A DNA stretch of 64,000 nucleotides from CAVTTH01 sp963737545 (GTDB lineage: Bacteria; Verrucomicrobiota; Verrucomicrobiia; Chthoniobacterales; UBA10450). Below are positions 53,541-63,240 of the stretch, piece after piece. Location: positions 1 through 64,000 of the forward strand of contig CAVTTH010000001.1 in NCBI GenBank assembly GCA_963737545.1, given 5' to 3'. Position numbers and translations under genes: made by a program. Under the pieces are notes generated by a model, which made no database searches, was not told where the DNA came from, and saw only the letters and a program-made list of their open reading frames with translations. Position 1 is the stretch's first letter, and each line of letters starts with the position of its first letter.

Positions 53541-54071
53541 TCACGCTTTCCGCCCGCGCTTCTGTTTCCTCCGGGCGCTCATTTGTCGAGAAGGAAGATG
53601 CTCTAAGTCGTCCAGGTCCTTGAAGCGTTTGGTCGCCCGCTTGTTCCGGCGCAATGGACCAATTCCGATAAAAAACAATCGAACCGGGCCGCTGCGAGTT
53701 TTCAACCGAACAGAAATCCGCGAACTCCAGGCACCGGTAAACGAAACGCCGTCAATCTGATTAAGAAGATCGATTCGATTTGGCGGCCGCCCGAACTGAA
53801 TGATAATCCCGGGTTTAAGCAGCTCGCTCGCCGCTTTCACTCCGGGAATATCTTTGTCCCAAAACCTTTCGAGGGCCTTAAAAAGACGCGCCGCATTGTT
53901 CGGTGTACGCTCGTAGAAGAAATCGATATCCGCGGTCAGTCGCGGATATCCGTGAAAAATGACGGCTTCGCCGCCTACGATGACATAACGAACCCGGCAG
54001 CGAGAGAGGAGACGAATGAACTCCACCACATCGGCCGAAAATCCGACCGCGCTTACGGTTTGCGGTGGCAT
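53541..54071 (-). CDS. Nucleotidyltransferase-fold protein (AbiEii/MNT-like)
   Basis: The 176-residue protein has VRYVIVGGEAVIFHGYPR followed by LTADIDFFYE, the GG...D-x-D signature of the nucleotidyltransferase superfamily, in the version used by AbiEii-type toxins and related proteins. The C-terminus is strongly basic. It starts within the end of a 56-residue gene on the same strand (19-base overlap), a layout typical of toxin-antitoxin pairs. Which partner would be the toxin is not clear. Confidence 0.7.
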   Translation of the reverse strand: MPPQTVSAVGFSADVVEFIRLLSRCRVRYVIVGGEAVIFHGYPRLTADIDFFYERTPNNAARLFKALERFWDKDIPGVKAASELLKPGIIIQFGRPPNRIDLLNQIDGVSFTGAWSSRISVRLKTRSGPVRLFFIGIGPLRRNKRATKRFKDLDDLEHLPSRQMSARRKQKRGRKA

Positions 54072-54223
54072 GCACGAACATCAGGTTGCGGCATGGGATA
54101 GGCCCGGCGCTTCAGGGCGTGAGCGACCTGAATCCGCTGCATCGGCGTCATCTTTCGATATTGCGCAATCTCCCAAGCTTTCGCCTGGCGTGCGCTACGG
54201 CTCTTATGCACGATTCTTTCCAT
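54053..54223 (-). CDS. 56-residue partner of the nucleotidyltransferase gene
   Basis: The peptide MERIVHKSRSARQAKAWEIA, QYRKMTPMQRIQVAHALKRR, then AYPMPQPDVRACHRKP is basic and helical. Similar short proteins (charged start, Q-Y-R-x-MTP-x-xR) precede nucleotidyltransferase genes in other soil bacteria as far as I recall. It overlaps the nucleotidyltransferase start by 19 bases, which implies coupled translation. An antitoxin or RNA-binding role is inference. Confidence 0.55.
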   Translation of the reverse strand: MERIVHKSRSARQAKAWEIAQYRKMTPMQRIQVAHALKRRAYPMPQPDVRACHRKP

Positions 54224-54276
54224 TCAAAGTAATTTTATCGCTTCCAGGCGTGCAAGGCGAGAAGAACAGACCGCAA

Positions 54277-56094
54277 TCACACCTTTCGCCCGAATTTCTT
54301 CTCCAGTTCACCCAGCGAAATTTGAATCATCGTAGGCCGGCCGTGCGGACAACAGTATGGGAGATCGCAGGCGAGCAGGTCCTGAATCAGTTTCTCGATT
54401 TCAAGGTAGCGCAGCGGATCGTTCGCCTTGACCGCGTGACGGCAAACCGTTTTCGCGATCATGTCTTCTCCAAGGCGAAGCGCCGAACTGTTCTGGCTCG
54501 CGCTGCGCAAATCGTCGATCACTTCGCGCATGAAACTGGCGGCATCCGTCGCATTGAGGAAGGTCGGCAAACTATCGATCTTGAATGTGTTTTGACCGAA
54601 ACCTTCCACGCCGATCCCCATTTTTTGCAGCGTGCCGATGTTTCGTTCGACCCATTCGGCCTCGCGCGGGGGCAGGTCGAAAGTCTGGGGCAAGAGCAAT
54701 CGCTGTGAGGGAACGCCTTCGTCTTCCATGCGCCGGCGCAGTTCTTCAAACAGGATTCGCTCGTGCGCGGCATGCTGATCGACCAGCACAAGGCCATCGG
54801 AATTTTCCATCAGCACATAGAGCTTGTTGAGAACACCGATGATCTGGAATTGCTGCGGCGCATTCTTCGTCGACAAGTCTCGATCAGTTGGCGCGTTTTT
54901 CGGAGGCGGACGGGATCCCTCGACTTTGCTCGGGATGACGGAAGGAGCCGCGCCATGGGTCGGGAATGTTTGCTGCAATTCCTCGCTCGGCACGCGAACA
55001 CCAATTGGAAGATTTCCGATCGAAGCGCGAGGTACCTCCGCTTGACTAACCACTGATCTCACCGGCGAGGCGGGCGCTTCGAAACTTCGCTCCCAATTTT
55101 TCCGCTCACGTTCCAGCGACCGGCGCACCGCGTCGACGACTGCTTCCCGGACCGCGGCCGGATCTCGAAATCGCACTTCGCGTTTCGCGGGATGGACATT
55201 CACGTCGACCGCTGCCGGATCAAGATCGAGAAAGAGGAATGTTACCGGGTATTGCCCCTTCATCAGCGCAGTGTGATAACCTTCGCGCAAAGCAGCATTC
55301 ACGACCGGACTTTCGATGGCACGGCCGTTGACGAAGACGAGCTGCTGGGCGCGCGTTTGCCGGCTCAGGCCGACCTTGCCGATCAAACCGCCGATTCGGA
55401 TGTTGGATCCCGCCGCGTCTTTCACTTCGAGCAGCTGGTCGACCAGCTCCCCACCGTGTAAATCACGAATTCGATCACGCAGGCTCGACACCGGCGGCAG
55501 CTGAAATGCGATCCGCTCGTCCCGGACGAAAGCAAACGCGACCTGCGGATGCCCGATCGCCTGCAAATGGAGCTGGTGCTCGACCTGGCGGCTCTCGGTA
55601 TTTTCCGTCCGCAGGAATTTCCGCCGCGCCGGCATGTTGTAAAAAAGCGAACGCACCTCCACCTGCGTGCCGGGCGCTTCGCCGCCGTCCCGCACCGTCT
55701 CGATCCGACCTCCGTTGACGATGATCTCGGTCCCGGCGACCGCATCCTGTTCGCGAGTCGTTAGGCGAAAGCGCGAAACGCTGGCAATGCTCGGGAGCGC
55801 TTCCCCTCGAAATCCGAGCGTCGCAATCGCCGCCAGATCAGCGACCGATCGAATCTTGCTGGTCGCGTGTCGTTCCAGAGAAAGCAATGCATCATCGCGA
55901 TCCATTCCGCAGCCATCATCAATCACGCGCACAAGCGAGATACCACCGCGGTGAATGACCGTTTCAATTCGGCGGGCCCCGGCGTCGATACTATTTTCAA
56001 CCAATTCCTTAACGATCGACGCAGGTCGTTCCACTACCTCACCCGCCGCCACCTGACTGGCGAGAATTTCAGGAAGAAGCTGGATACGGCTCAT
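54277..56094 (-). CDS. mutL: DNA mismatch repair protein MutL (endonuclease type)
   Basis: From the ATG at 56094 the 605-residue protein opens MSRIQLLPEILASQVAAGE and has the GHKL ATPase motifs ELVENSIDAGA, DDGCGM and TLGFRGEAL. The C-terminal dimerisation and nicking domain has DQHAAHERILFEE, the metal-binding endonuclease motif, and CPHGRPT. MutL links MutS to strand incision; strains with this motif usually lack MutH. The linker contains a translated piece of the dispersed GTCATCCCGAG repeat (residues about 386-395, reading VIPSKVEGSR). It is divergent from the Fe-S carrier gene. Confidence 0.96.
   Translation of the reverse strand: MSRIQLLPEILASQVAAGEVVERPASIVKELVENSIDAGARRIETVIHRGGISLVRVIDDGCGMDRDDALLSLERHATSKIRSVADLAAIATLGFRGEALPSIASVSRFRLTTREQDAVAGTEIIVNGGRIETVRDGGEAPGTQVEVRSLFYNMPARRKFLRTENTESRQVEHQLHLQAIGHPQVAFAFVRDERIAFQLPPVSSLRDRIRDLHGGELVDQLLEVKDAAGSNIRIGGLIGKVGLSRQTRAQQLVFVNGRAIESPVVNAALREGYHTALMKGQYPVTFLFLDLDPAAVDVNVHPAKREVRFRDPAAVREAVVDAVRRSLERERKNWERSFEAPASPVRSVVSQAEVPRASIGNLPIGVRVPSEELQQTFPTHGAAPSVIPSKVEGSRPPPKNAPTDRDLSTKNAPQQFQIIGVLNKLYVLMENSDGLVLVDQHAAHERILFEELRRRMEDEGVPSQRLLLPQTFDLPPREAEWVERNIGTLQKMGIGVEGFGQNTFKIDSLPTFLNATDAASFMREVIDDLRSASQNSSALRLGEDMIAKTVCRHAVKANDPLRYLEIEKLIQDLLACDLPYCCPHGRPTMIQISLGELEKKFGRKV
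54911..54939. repeat. Dispersed GTCATCCCGAG-type repeat fragment inside mutL
   Basis: On the minus strand gtcatcccgagcaaagtcga followed by gggatcccg matches the arm of the repeats flanking trmD. It is in frame and lies in the non-conserved linker of MutL. Confidence 0.75.
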
Positions 56095-56231
56095 GCAATT
56101 TTTGACTGTAGATTTTCGATTTTGGATTGCGAAGAAAAAGCGCTTCGACCCAGTTCGATCGAGACGCGCCTTCAACGGAGAGGCCACCCGGTTGACTTGC
56201 CTGGGGAGCGCGATAATTTCGAGGGGAACCG

Positions 56232-56567
56232 ATGATCACCATAACGGACAGTGCCGCGCAGCAGCTTCGGACCTTGCTCGGGAAAGAAAATGGGGCCGAA
56301 CAGCGGGGATTGCGCGTCCAAATCGCGAAAGGCGGCTGCTCCGGTCTCCAATACGAAATGTCTCTCGACGAAAAACGAGCGGACGACACCGTGGTCGAGC
56401 GCGATGGCGTTTCCTTTCTGGTCGATCAGGAAAGCGCGGATTACCTGAAGGATGCAACGCTTGATTTCCAGGACGGTTTGACCGGCTCCGGTTTCCGCAT
56501 TGTCAATCCGAATGCAGCGCGCACCTGTGGCTGCGGGACGTCCTTCGAACCGGCCCGGCCTGCTTGA
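56232..56567 (+). CDS. HesB/IscA-family iron-sulfur carrier
   Basis: The 111-residue A-type carrier has ITITDSAAQQLRTLL, KGGCSGLQYEMSLDE and the C-terminal TCGCGTSF; the three conserved cysteines (GGCSG and CGCG) are present. It accepts an Fe-S cluster from an IscU/SufU scaffold and passes it to apo-proteins. It resembles ErpA but the exact subtype is not decided. The next gene starts within its stop (ATGA overlap at 56564), though a start at 56597 is equally plausible. Confidence 0.9.
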   Translation: MITITDSAAQQLRTLLGKENGAEQRGLRVQIAKGGCSGLQYEMSLDEKRADDTVVERDGVSFLVDQESADYLKDATLDFQDGLTGSGFRIVNPNAARTCGCGTSFEPARPA

Positions 56568-56596
56568 AAGTGAAGTCGGCACGGAGCCGATTCGAG

Positions 56597-58265
56597 ATGG
56601 ATAACAGTCTCTTTCGCTTCGAGGATTCCTATCGCCGTCCCCGGCAGAAATCGAATCTGTTCGGCTGGACAATTACGATTCTGCTCCTGACCGGATTCGC
56701 TTTCGCGGCCTGGCTCGGAAGCTTCTACATTTTCGGTCAACCGGAGCGACCCGACAGTTATCGCATCCTGAAAAAGCTCCACAAGATTGATCCGCCGAAA
56801 AGATTCGAACTCACGGCGGCGCCGGCCGGCGAATTCCTCAACCCAAAACAGATTTATGACCGCTACGGTGGAATGCGGCCGGCGGAGCTGGCGCTGGTCA
56901 ACGCAGAATTGGCCCGGAATTATATCCGCAATTTTCAGCACGTGCCCGGCCTTGTTCCTTATGTAGTGGGTCGTTTCGATGTGCTTGAAGCGCATGAGCT
57001 GGGGCAAAGCGATTTGTTCACGTCGGGCATGGTGGCGCTCACGCGCGCCGCTGATCGAGGGGAACTGCTGATGGAACACATTTACCCGGCGGACGCACAC
57101 GACCTCCCCTCTGATGAAGCAGACATTGGTGCCCGGGCTTGAGATCAAGCTGGAACGCTCGCACGACATCTCCGCAATCATTCATGCAGAACGACTGCCA
57201 GACGGGCGTCTTCTGGTGACGGCAGTTCCTTTGCTTTACGGAAGCTACGCTGTGACGAAGGGCAGCGGCACGTTTACCCTCGAGCCGCCGAACGATCTCA
57301 ATCTGGCGGCGGGATGGCCGCTCTTCAAAGAGCCAATGCGCCGGAAAGCCGAAATCCGCTACAATACCTACCGCTCGAATCTTGCCTCCGCTGAAGGCAG
57401 CCCGCCACTGACCGCAGGCGCGCCAGCTTTCAGCACACCGCCAGAGAATGAACTGATCCGCGTAGTGCCTGCGATTGCCCTGGAAGCACCGAAGGTGGCT
57501 TCTGCCACAACAAGGAATCCGTCGCCTCCACTCGAGCCAACTCAGGAGTCGAAGGTTGGGAAGAATGCGAAACGAACAAAGGGAGCGCCCAGTTCCACGC
57601 CATCCGCCCAAGCTCCGCAACCAGTAGTTGCGCAGAAAGGACCGGTGGTTACTCCGATTCCAACATCGGTTGCGATAGCAGAGCAACACGGCGATCAGAG
57701 GCCGCCTCCGTCATCCAATCCGACGCGAGTTGTCGCGCAGAACACGGTGCCAACGCCAGCTCCGTCGTCGCCGGCGATTTTATCCGCTCAGCCGGCGACA
57801 ACCGTTCCGTCACCTGCGGTGCCAACGGTTTTGCCCCCAAACCCCACTACCGGGACGGAAGCGGAGAATGCGCTGGCTTCGACAGCGGGCGGCGGAAACT
57901 GGAAAACCTTTGAGCCGGGAAAGATGCCGGCTGGCCGGCTCATTGAAACATCCGATTTGAAAGAGGTCGCGGATCGTGGACTTGCCGGAGAACGCTATTA
58001 TTTGCGTGGTCAGTTCGTCGTCAATTTCGCCGACGCGAATCGCGCTGTTCTGCGACCACGCACGAGCCTGGCGGATTCCGTTTTGCATTTCGGTGGCTCG
58101 GCGAAGTCCATTCGAATCATCGTGGAGTTTCCGGCCGGCTATGTGCCGCCGGCGCAAGGGTCCGCCGTTAATCGGGATGAAGCACGACCTTACGAGATCA
58201 CCGATGTTCGCAAACAGAGTGACGGCCGGCTGAACGTCTTTGTCCGCGAGATCATGCAACCGTGA
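56597..58265 (+). CDS. Membrane-anchored protein with Pro-rich linker, unknown function, probable frameshift
   Basis: The first frame (to 57142) has one membrane segment (LFGWTITILLLTGFAFAAWL) and an extracytoplasmic domain reaching YPADAHDLPS. The second frame, from 57114, continues MKQTLVPGLEIKLERSHDIS, LLVTAVPLLYGSYAVTKGSG, a long Pro/Ser/Thr linker and a C-terminal beta domain (YYLRGQFVVNFADANRAVL). The parts read as one protein if one base is removed near 57108. Alternatively they are two overlapping genes. No family is recognised. The layout (anchor, beta domain, linker, beta domain) suggests an envelope protein. Confidence 0.55.
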
Positions 58266-58896
58266 TCAATTCCCGCCTCGGCATTCGAGGATGACCTTGT
58301 CGCCCTCGATCTGCACCCTCGTGACTTCGTTGTCGTCGCTGTACCTCGTCGATGTACGAGCGCAGGGAATGTCCACCCGAGATGAAATCGAGAACCCTCT
58401 CGGAAACGTCCACTCCACTGAGCGCGATTTTCTTAATCTCCACTCCTCGCGGGTTGCCGTCGGGAGGAGGTTGAAGCGCGATCTCTCCATTGATATATCG
58501 CCCTCGAAAACCCAGCTTCCTCAGAGGCGCGCTCACGACGAAGCGAAACACGTCGTTTTCGATTGAAACAAAAGCTTTGCCCCGAAGATCCCGGTCGGCG
58601 GAAATAAGTTGGTTGATCTCCTGGGCGGAGAATTCGACCCGCGCCGCTTGATGGTGTTTACGGGCGCTCTCAAAGTCGTCCCACCGCTGTCGCAACGCTT
58701 GGGCTTCATCCGGCGAGACCGTCACTTCCGTGATCTGCTTCGGGGAAGTGGCGGTAAGAAAATAACGAAACCCGAGATAGGTCCCGAACGAGAGCGCAAA
58801 CAGGAGGAAGATCAGGAACACGAGCACCGTCAGACATCCCTTCGCAAAGCAGCCCATCCCAGAAGGACGCGGAGGAGGTTCAATCCAGGTGCTCAT
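58266..58896 (-). CDS. Membrane-anchored protein of unknown function, frameshifted near its end
   Basis: A Pro-rich start (MSTWIEPPPRPSGMGCFAKG) leads into one membrane segment and an extracytoplasmic domain (EFSAQEINQLISADRDLRGK, FRGRYINGEIALQ). The frame shifts at 58344-58345, where GAGGTACAGC replaces GAGTACAGC; the corrected end is DDNEVTRVQIEGDKVILECR plus GGN, ending at 58266, two bases from the stop of the convergent gene. It overlaps the upstream HIT gene (ATGA). The family is not recognised. Confidence 0.65.
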
Positions 58897-59399
58897 GAAA
58901 CGGCGGCTCCTCTGGCGCCGAGAAGATCCTGCGCGGTCATCAATTTATCGTAGAGACCCTGCAAGCCCTCGGAGATGGTTCGTGTGTTGGCGATGACGGG
59001 CATGAAGTTTGTGTCGCCATTCCATCGCGGGACGATGTGCAGGTGGAGGTGGTCCGCTACGCCCGCGCCGGCGCATTCTCCGAGATTAAAGCCGACATTA
59101 AAACCCTGCGCTTTCATGACCTCGCGCAAAAGAGTTTGGGCGTGCGTCGCCAGGGCCCAGAGTTCAAGCACTTCATTTTCGCCTAACGAAGAAAAATCGG
59201 CCGTCTTGCGATACGGTACGGCCATGAGGTGACCGACGGCATATGGATAGCGGTTCATCAACAGAAAAGCATTCTTACGCCGGGTAACAACAAGATGTTC
59301 AGCGTCGTTCTGCGCGCGCGCCGCTTCCAAGAGAAAATCCGGACTGGGTTTCCCGCGCTCGAAATACTCGACGCGCCATGGACACCACAGTGTCGCCAT
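58893..59399 (-). CDS. HIT-family nucleotide hydrolase/transferase
   Basis: From the ATG at 59399 the 168-residue product begins MATLWCPWRVEYFE. It has NAFLLMNRYPYAVGHLMAVP and the catalytic histidine triad HLHLHIVPRW. The size and motifs match the HIT proteins related to Ap4A phosphorylase and Fhit-like hydrolases, which cleave dinucleoside polyphosphates or nucleotide conjugates. The upstream in-frame extension to 59465 lacks homology. Confidence 0.9.
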   Translation of the reverse strand: MATLWCPWRVEYFERGKPSPDFLLEAARAQNDAEHLVVTRRKNAFLLMNRYPYAVGHLMAVPYRKTADFSSLGENEVLELWALATHAQTLLREVMKAQGFNVGFNLGECAGAGVADHLHLHIVPRWNGDTNFMPVIANTRTISEGLQGLYDKLMTAQDLLGARGAAVS

Positions 59400-59472
59400 C
59401 TCTGTTCGCGGGAAATCCATTGAAAAAACGAACGCGAGCGTAGGGCCTGGAGAAACGCAGCGCAAGCTATGT

Positions 59473-60910
59473 TCAGGATCTCGTCAGCAAAACGTACCGC
59501 GGGGTGCGATTGTCATCTTCCTTCCACGATCGGAGGCGTGAAGAAATCGAACCCTGCAAATCCCGCAGCAAACGCGGGCGCTCCGCTTCCGGCGCGACCA
59601 CTGCATCGAGTTCGCCGGCATTCCATTTTTCGATCACATCCTCTGCTTCGACAAAACTGCCGCGACGCAAGTAAAGCAAGAGGCCTTCATCATCGCCGCC
59701 GATCACTTCGTACCGCCAATGTTTGGCGACTGCTTCCTCACGAACGGCTCCGCCGAAATCGTGCAATGCGCCCTGACTGCTCCGGTATCCGGAAACGACG
59801 CTAGTGGCGACGTAGCCGCCGGTGAAGATGATCGCACAGGCCAGAGCCACGGCCGACCATCGGACAACGCGCGGACGGAGCACCGCATTCGACCAGCAGC
59901 GCGCGAACAACACTGCGACCAGTAAAGCCAGCGGTGGAATGATGGGAAAAATTCGATCGACCCGTTTTGATGGAATGAGCGACATGACAAGAAGACCGCC
60001 CAGGCTCCAACAGACGAGCCAAATTGTTTCTGGCGCTGCGCGCCGCCACCAAGCCAGCACTCCGATCTTCTCGGAGCGAATTCGTAACATGCCGAAGGCA
60101 ACGAGAAGAATGCTCCAGGGCGCGAATTTATGGAGAAGATGCGGAAGGTAGAAATAGATGGGCTGAGGCCGATGAGCCGTCTCCCCGAATCGTCCGAAGA
60201 ATTCGTGAAGAATGACAACCTGATAAAAATCCGGGACGGCAAAAATTCCGCCGATGATCCAGAGAAGAAAAAGCCCTAACGAAAGGATCCACGGCCAGAC
60301 GCCACACCATGCCGTCGCATCGCTTTTTCGCCGACGCGTTTCCAAATTGAACAAGACAATTCCGGGGAGAAGGAACGCGCCGACGATCGGACCTTTGATC
60401 ATCATGGCCGCGCCAAGGAGAACGAAGGCAATCCAACGATCGCGAGTATTCCAGCCTGTGCCGGATCGAATCTTTTTCCAGATTTGCAGCCCGAGAAGAA
60501 AGATCACAAACGCGAGTAGCATGTCGGTCCGCACCAGCGTCGCGAGTCGCGTCGTCATCAAATTCAGACCGACGGCGCCGACAGCAATCACCGCCGCCGA
60601 TTGGCCGTAGGCATTCGCCGCCGCCTGCCCGACTGCGACCATCATAGCCAGCGCCGCCAGGAAAGAGGGAAGTCGCCACGCGATCTCCCAGGATCGGGTG
60701 ACGGAAAAACTCGACGGCCGAAATCCAACCGGCGAGCGGCGGCTTCTTCGCCGGCTCACCCTGCGGCGCGCGTTGATAAAACCAATGGCCCTCCGTTACG
60801 ATCTCAAACGAAGTGAATGCCTGCTTTGCCTGGTCGCGATCGTCGAGCGTCCATGGAAGATTCCCGATCGCGAAAAGCAAGGCGGCGAGCCCGCCCACAA
60901 TCCAAACCAT
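59473..60910 (-). CDS. GT39/ArnT-like membrane glycosyltransferase, frameshifted
   Basis: From about the ATG at 60910 the protein reads MVWIVGGLAALLFAIGNLPW and DDRDQAKQAFTSFEI (acidic first loop), then KKPPLAGWISAVEFF. After a shift near 60703 (one extra C in TTTTTCCGTC of the coding strand) it continues VTRSWEIAWRLPSFLAALAM and some ten membrane segments. The PPL motif and DDRDQ loop are hallmarks of ArnT/PMT-like enzymes that glycosylate lipid A or other acceptors from polyprenyl-phosphate sugars. It ends with a soluble domain of about 90 residues. Confidence 0.82.
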
Positions 60911-60968
60911 GCGTTTGTTTTCGAAAATCGCTGGCAGACGTTCCGTTCCGATCACAACTGCTGACTCG

Positions 60969-61616
60969 TTAATCCCGCCACAGGATTGCGCGAACCGGAC
61001 CGGCGTCGCCTCCGGCAATCTTCAACGGCAGAGCCGCGAAATGGTATCGGCCGGTCGCTACGCGAGAAAGATCAAGGCTTTCGACGATCGCAATTCCGCC
61101 TTCCGCGAGTGCGTGATGATTCGCCAGATCTTTCGAATCAATCGGATCGACCGACGGCAAATCCAATCCCAGCAACAGCACTCCCCTCGCCTTTAACCAT
61201 GTCGGAACGTCGCGTGCGATAACGGGAATGCGCGTCGGGAAAATGGCGGAGTCCCACCACCAATCCGTTTTCAACAAGAGGCGCGGCGCCGCAGCCAGAT
61301 TCATCGCGAACGGCTCCAGATGTTCGACACCTATCTCGCGCGGCTCCATGCCGGCGGGAAAAATGTTTGTCAGGTCCGCGACGATCGCCGGACCAATGAA
61401 AGCTTCCAGCGAAAGCCGATCAATTGTTTCGCCGTTGGCCTCGAAATGGAAAGGCGCGTCGGCATGTGTGCCGTTGTGCACGCCCATTTCTATTTTGCCG
61501 ACATTTACCGTCGCGCCGGCCGCCATTTTCCAATTCAATCCGAAACGAAACGCCGTGTCGCCCGGCCACGGCGCCAGATCATTTGAGAGCGTGCGCGAGA
61601 TATCGATAATCTCCAT
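60969..61616 (-). CDS. Cyclase-family metal hydrolase (kynurenine formamidase-like)
   Basis: From the ATG at 61616 the 215-residue protein starts MEIIDISRTLSNDLAPWPGD. It contains GVHNGTHADAPFHF, the HxGTHxDxPxHF metal site of the cyclase/KynB family. KynB hydrolyses N-formylkynurenine in tryptophan breakdown. The divergent aldehyde dehydrogenase next door resembles the muconate-semialdehyde type, which gives weak support to an aromatic catabolic role. No tryptophan dioxygenase or kynureninase is present in the window. Confidence 0.8.
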   Translation of the reverse strand: MEIIDISRTLSNDLAPWPGDTAFRFGLNWKMAAGATVNVGKIEMGVHNGTHADAPFHFEANGETIDRLSLEAFIGPAIVADLTNIFPAGMEPREIGVEHLEPFAMNLAAAPRLLLKTDWWWDSAIFPTRIPVIARDVPTWLKARGVLLLGLDLPSVDPIDSKDLANHHALAEGGIAIVESLDLSRVATGRYHFAALPLKIAGGDAGPVRAILWRD

Positions 61617-61656
61617 GCCGGTATAATGAGTTGGTTTGCCGCAATCGGAAAGGCTC

Positions 61657-63147
61657 ATGTATACTCGCCAAAACGACGCGAAAGATTCCGTGCCCACTGA
61701 ACCACTCCGGATCAACAACTTTATCGACGGCAAATTTGTTGCGCCGGTTGGTGGGAAATATCTCGACAACATCGAACCGGCGACGGGCAAGCCGTACTCG
61801 CAGGTCGCGGACAGCGACAGTCGCGATGTCGATCTTGCCGTAACCGCGGCGGAGAAGGCGTTCGGCAATTGGTCGAAAACGCCCGCTGGTGAGCGCTCGC
61901 GTCTCCTCCTGCGCATTGCCGACCTGATCGAGCGCGATCTCGAAAAATTCGCCCGGGCAGAATCAATCGATACGGGCAAACCGCTCTCGCTCGCTCGATC
62001 ACTCGATATTCCGCGCGCCGTCGCCAACTTCCGCTTTTTCGCCACTGCGATCCTGCACACGGAAAACGAAGCGCATGTTACTGACGGCATCGCATTCAAC
62101 TACACATTGCGTCAGCCGCGCGGCATCGCCGGATTAATTTCGCCCTGGAATTTACCTCTTTACTTGTTGAGTTGGAAAATCGCGCCCGCCATCGCGGTCG
62201 GCAATACCGCCATAGCCAAACCGAGCGAGTTGACCCCGATGACAGCGTACTTGCTCTGTGAAGTTTGTGTGGAAGCCGGATTACCGAATGGTGTGCTCAA
62301 CGTCGTGCACGGGACCGGCCCAAACGTCGGCGCACCGATCACCGCGCATCCGAAGATCGGCACGATTTCCTTTACCGGCGGAACTGTCACCGGAAAGAAA
62401 GTTGCCGAAGCCGGAGCGCCGCTTTTCAAAAAAATTTCGCTCGAGCTCGGCGGAAAAAATCCAAATATCATTTTCGCCGACGCCGATCTCGACGCCGCCA
62501 TTGCCGGCAGCGTGCGTTCGTCGTTCGCAAACCAGGGCCAGGTTTGCTTGTGCGGATCGCGCGTTTTTGTCGAACGCTCTGTCTACAAGGATTTCGTCGA
62601 TCGTTTCATCGCCAAGGCGTCTCAATTGAAAGTTGGCGATCCGCTCGATGAAAAAACCGAGCAGGGCGCGATCGTGAGCAAAACGCAACTCGATAAAGTG
62701 AAGTTCTACGTCGATCTCGCGCAGAAGGAAGGCGGCAAGATCGCGCTCGGCGGTTCCGCCCCGACGTCGATCAACGAACGTTGCCAATCGGGTTACTTCT
62801 TCCCGCCGACGGTCATCACGGGATTACCGGTCGCATGCCGCACCAATCGCGAAGAAATCTTCGGCCCGGTCGTCACCATCACGCCGTTCGACAGCGAAGA
62901 GGAAGTGATCGGTTACGCGAATGATGTCGATTACGGCCTCTCTTCAAGCGTCTGGACCCAAAACCTGAGCCGCGCCCATCGCGTCGCCGAACGAATCCAC
63001 ACCGGCACCGTCTGGGTGAACTGCTGGCTGGTCCGCGACCTGCGTGTCCCCTTCGGCGGCATGAAAGCCAGCGGCGTCGGCCGCGAAGGCGGCGAAGAAG
63101 CGCTTCGCTTCTTCACCGAACCGAAGAACGTCTGCATCGCAAAATGA
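61657..63147 (+). CDS. Aldehyde dehydrogenase (aminomuconate-semialdehyde dehydrogenase-like)
   Basis: From the ATG at 61657 the 496-residue protein has the full ALDH signature: SPWNLPLYLLSWKIAPAIA, SFTGGTVTGKKVAEAGA, the catalytic Glu in SLELGGKNPNII and catalytic Cys in FANQGQVCLCGSR, and RFFTEPKNVCIAK at the end. The match is closest to 2-aminomuconic and 2-hydroxymuconic semialdehyde dehydrogenases. It is divergent from the KynB-like gene with 40 bases between the starts. A degraded copy of its last 27 codons lies 0.7 kb downstream. Confidence 0.9.
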   Translation: MYTRQNDAKDSVPTEPLRINNFIDGKFVAPVGGKYLDNIEPATGKPYSQVADSDSRDVDLAVTAAEKAFGNWSKTPAGERSRLLLRIADLIERDLEKFARAESIDTGKPLSLARSLDIPRAVANFRFFATAILHTENEAHVTDGIAFNYTLRQPRGIAGLISPWNLPLYLLSWKIAPAIAVGNTAIAKPSELTPMTAYLLCEVCVEAGLPNGVLNVVHGTGPNVGAPITAHPKIGTISFTGGTVTGKKVAEAGAPLFKKISLELGGKNPNIIFADADLDAAIAGSVRSSFANQGQVCLCGSRVFVERSVYKDFVDRFIAKASQLKVGDPLDEKTEQGAIVSKTQLDKVKFYVDLAQKEGGKIALGGSAPTSINERCQSGYFFPPTVITGLPVACRTNREEIFGPVVTITPFDSEEEVIGYANDVDYGLSSSVWTQNLSRAHRVAERIHTGTVWVNCWLVRDLRVPFGGMKASGVGREGGEEALRFFTEPKNVCIAK

Positions 63148-63151
63148 AATC

Positions 63152-63171
63152 AACCGCGGATATCGCGGATG
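63152..63171. repeat. Left inverted repeat of the second toxin-antitoxin cluster
   Basis: aaccgcggatatcgcggatg lies four bases after the dehydrogenase stop. The inverse copy at 63974-63993 matches at 18 of 20 bases. Confidence 0.6.
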
Positions 63172-63203
63172 GAATGAATTGACCCGAGGCCGAATCGGTT
63201 TGA

Positions 63204-63232
63204 TTGACCGACTCGAACAAGATCACTACAAT
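63204..63232 (+). promoter_or_regulatory. Strong candidate promoter for the second hicB
   Basis: TTGACC (63204-63209), a 17-base spacer and TACAAT (63227-63232) match the housekeeping promoter at five of six positions each. The ATG at 63241 is only eight bases past the -10, so the transcript would be leaderless or nearly so. Confidence 0.55.
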
Positions 63233-63240
63233 TTCCAAAG

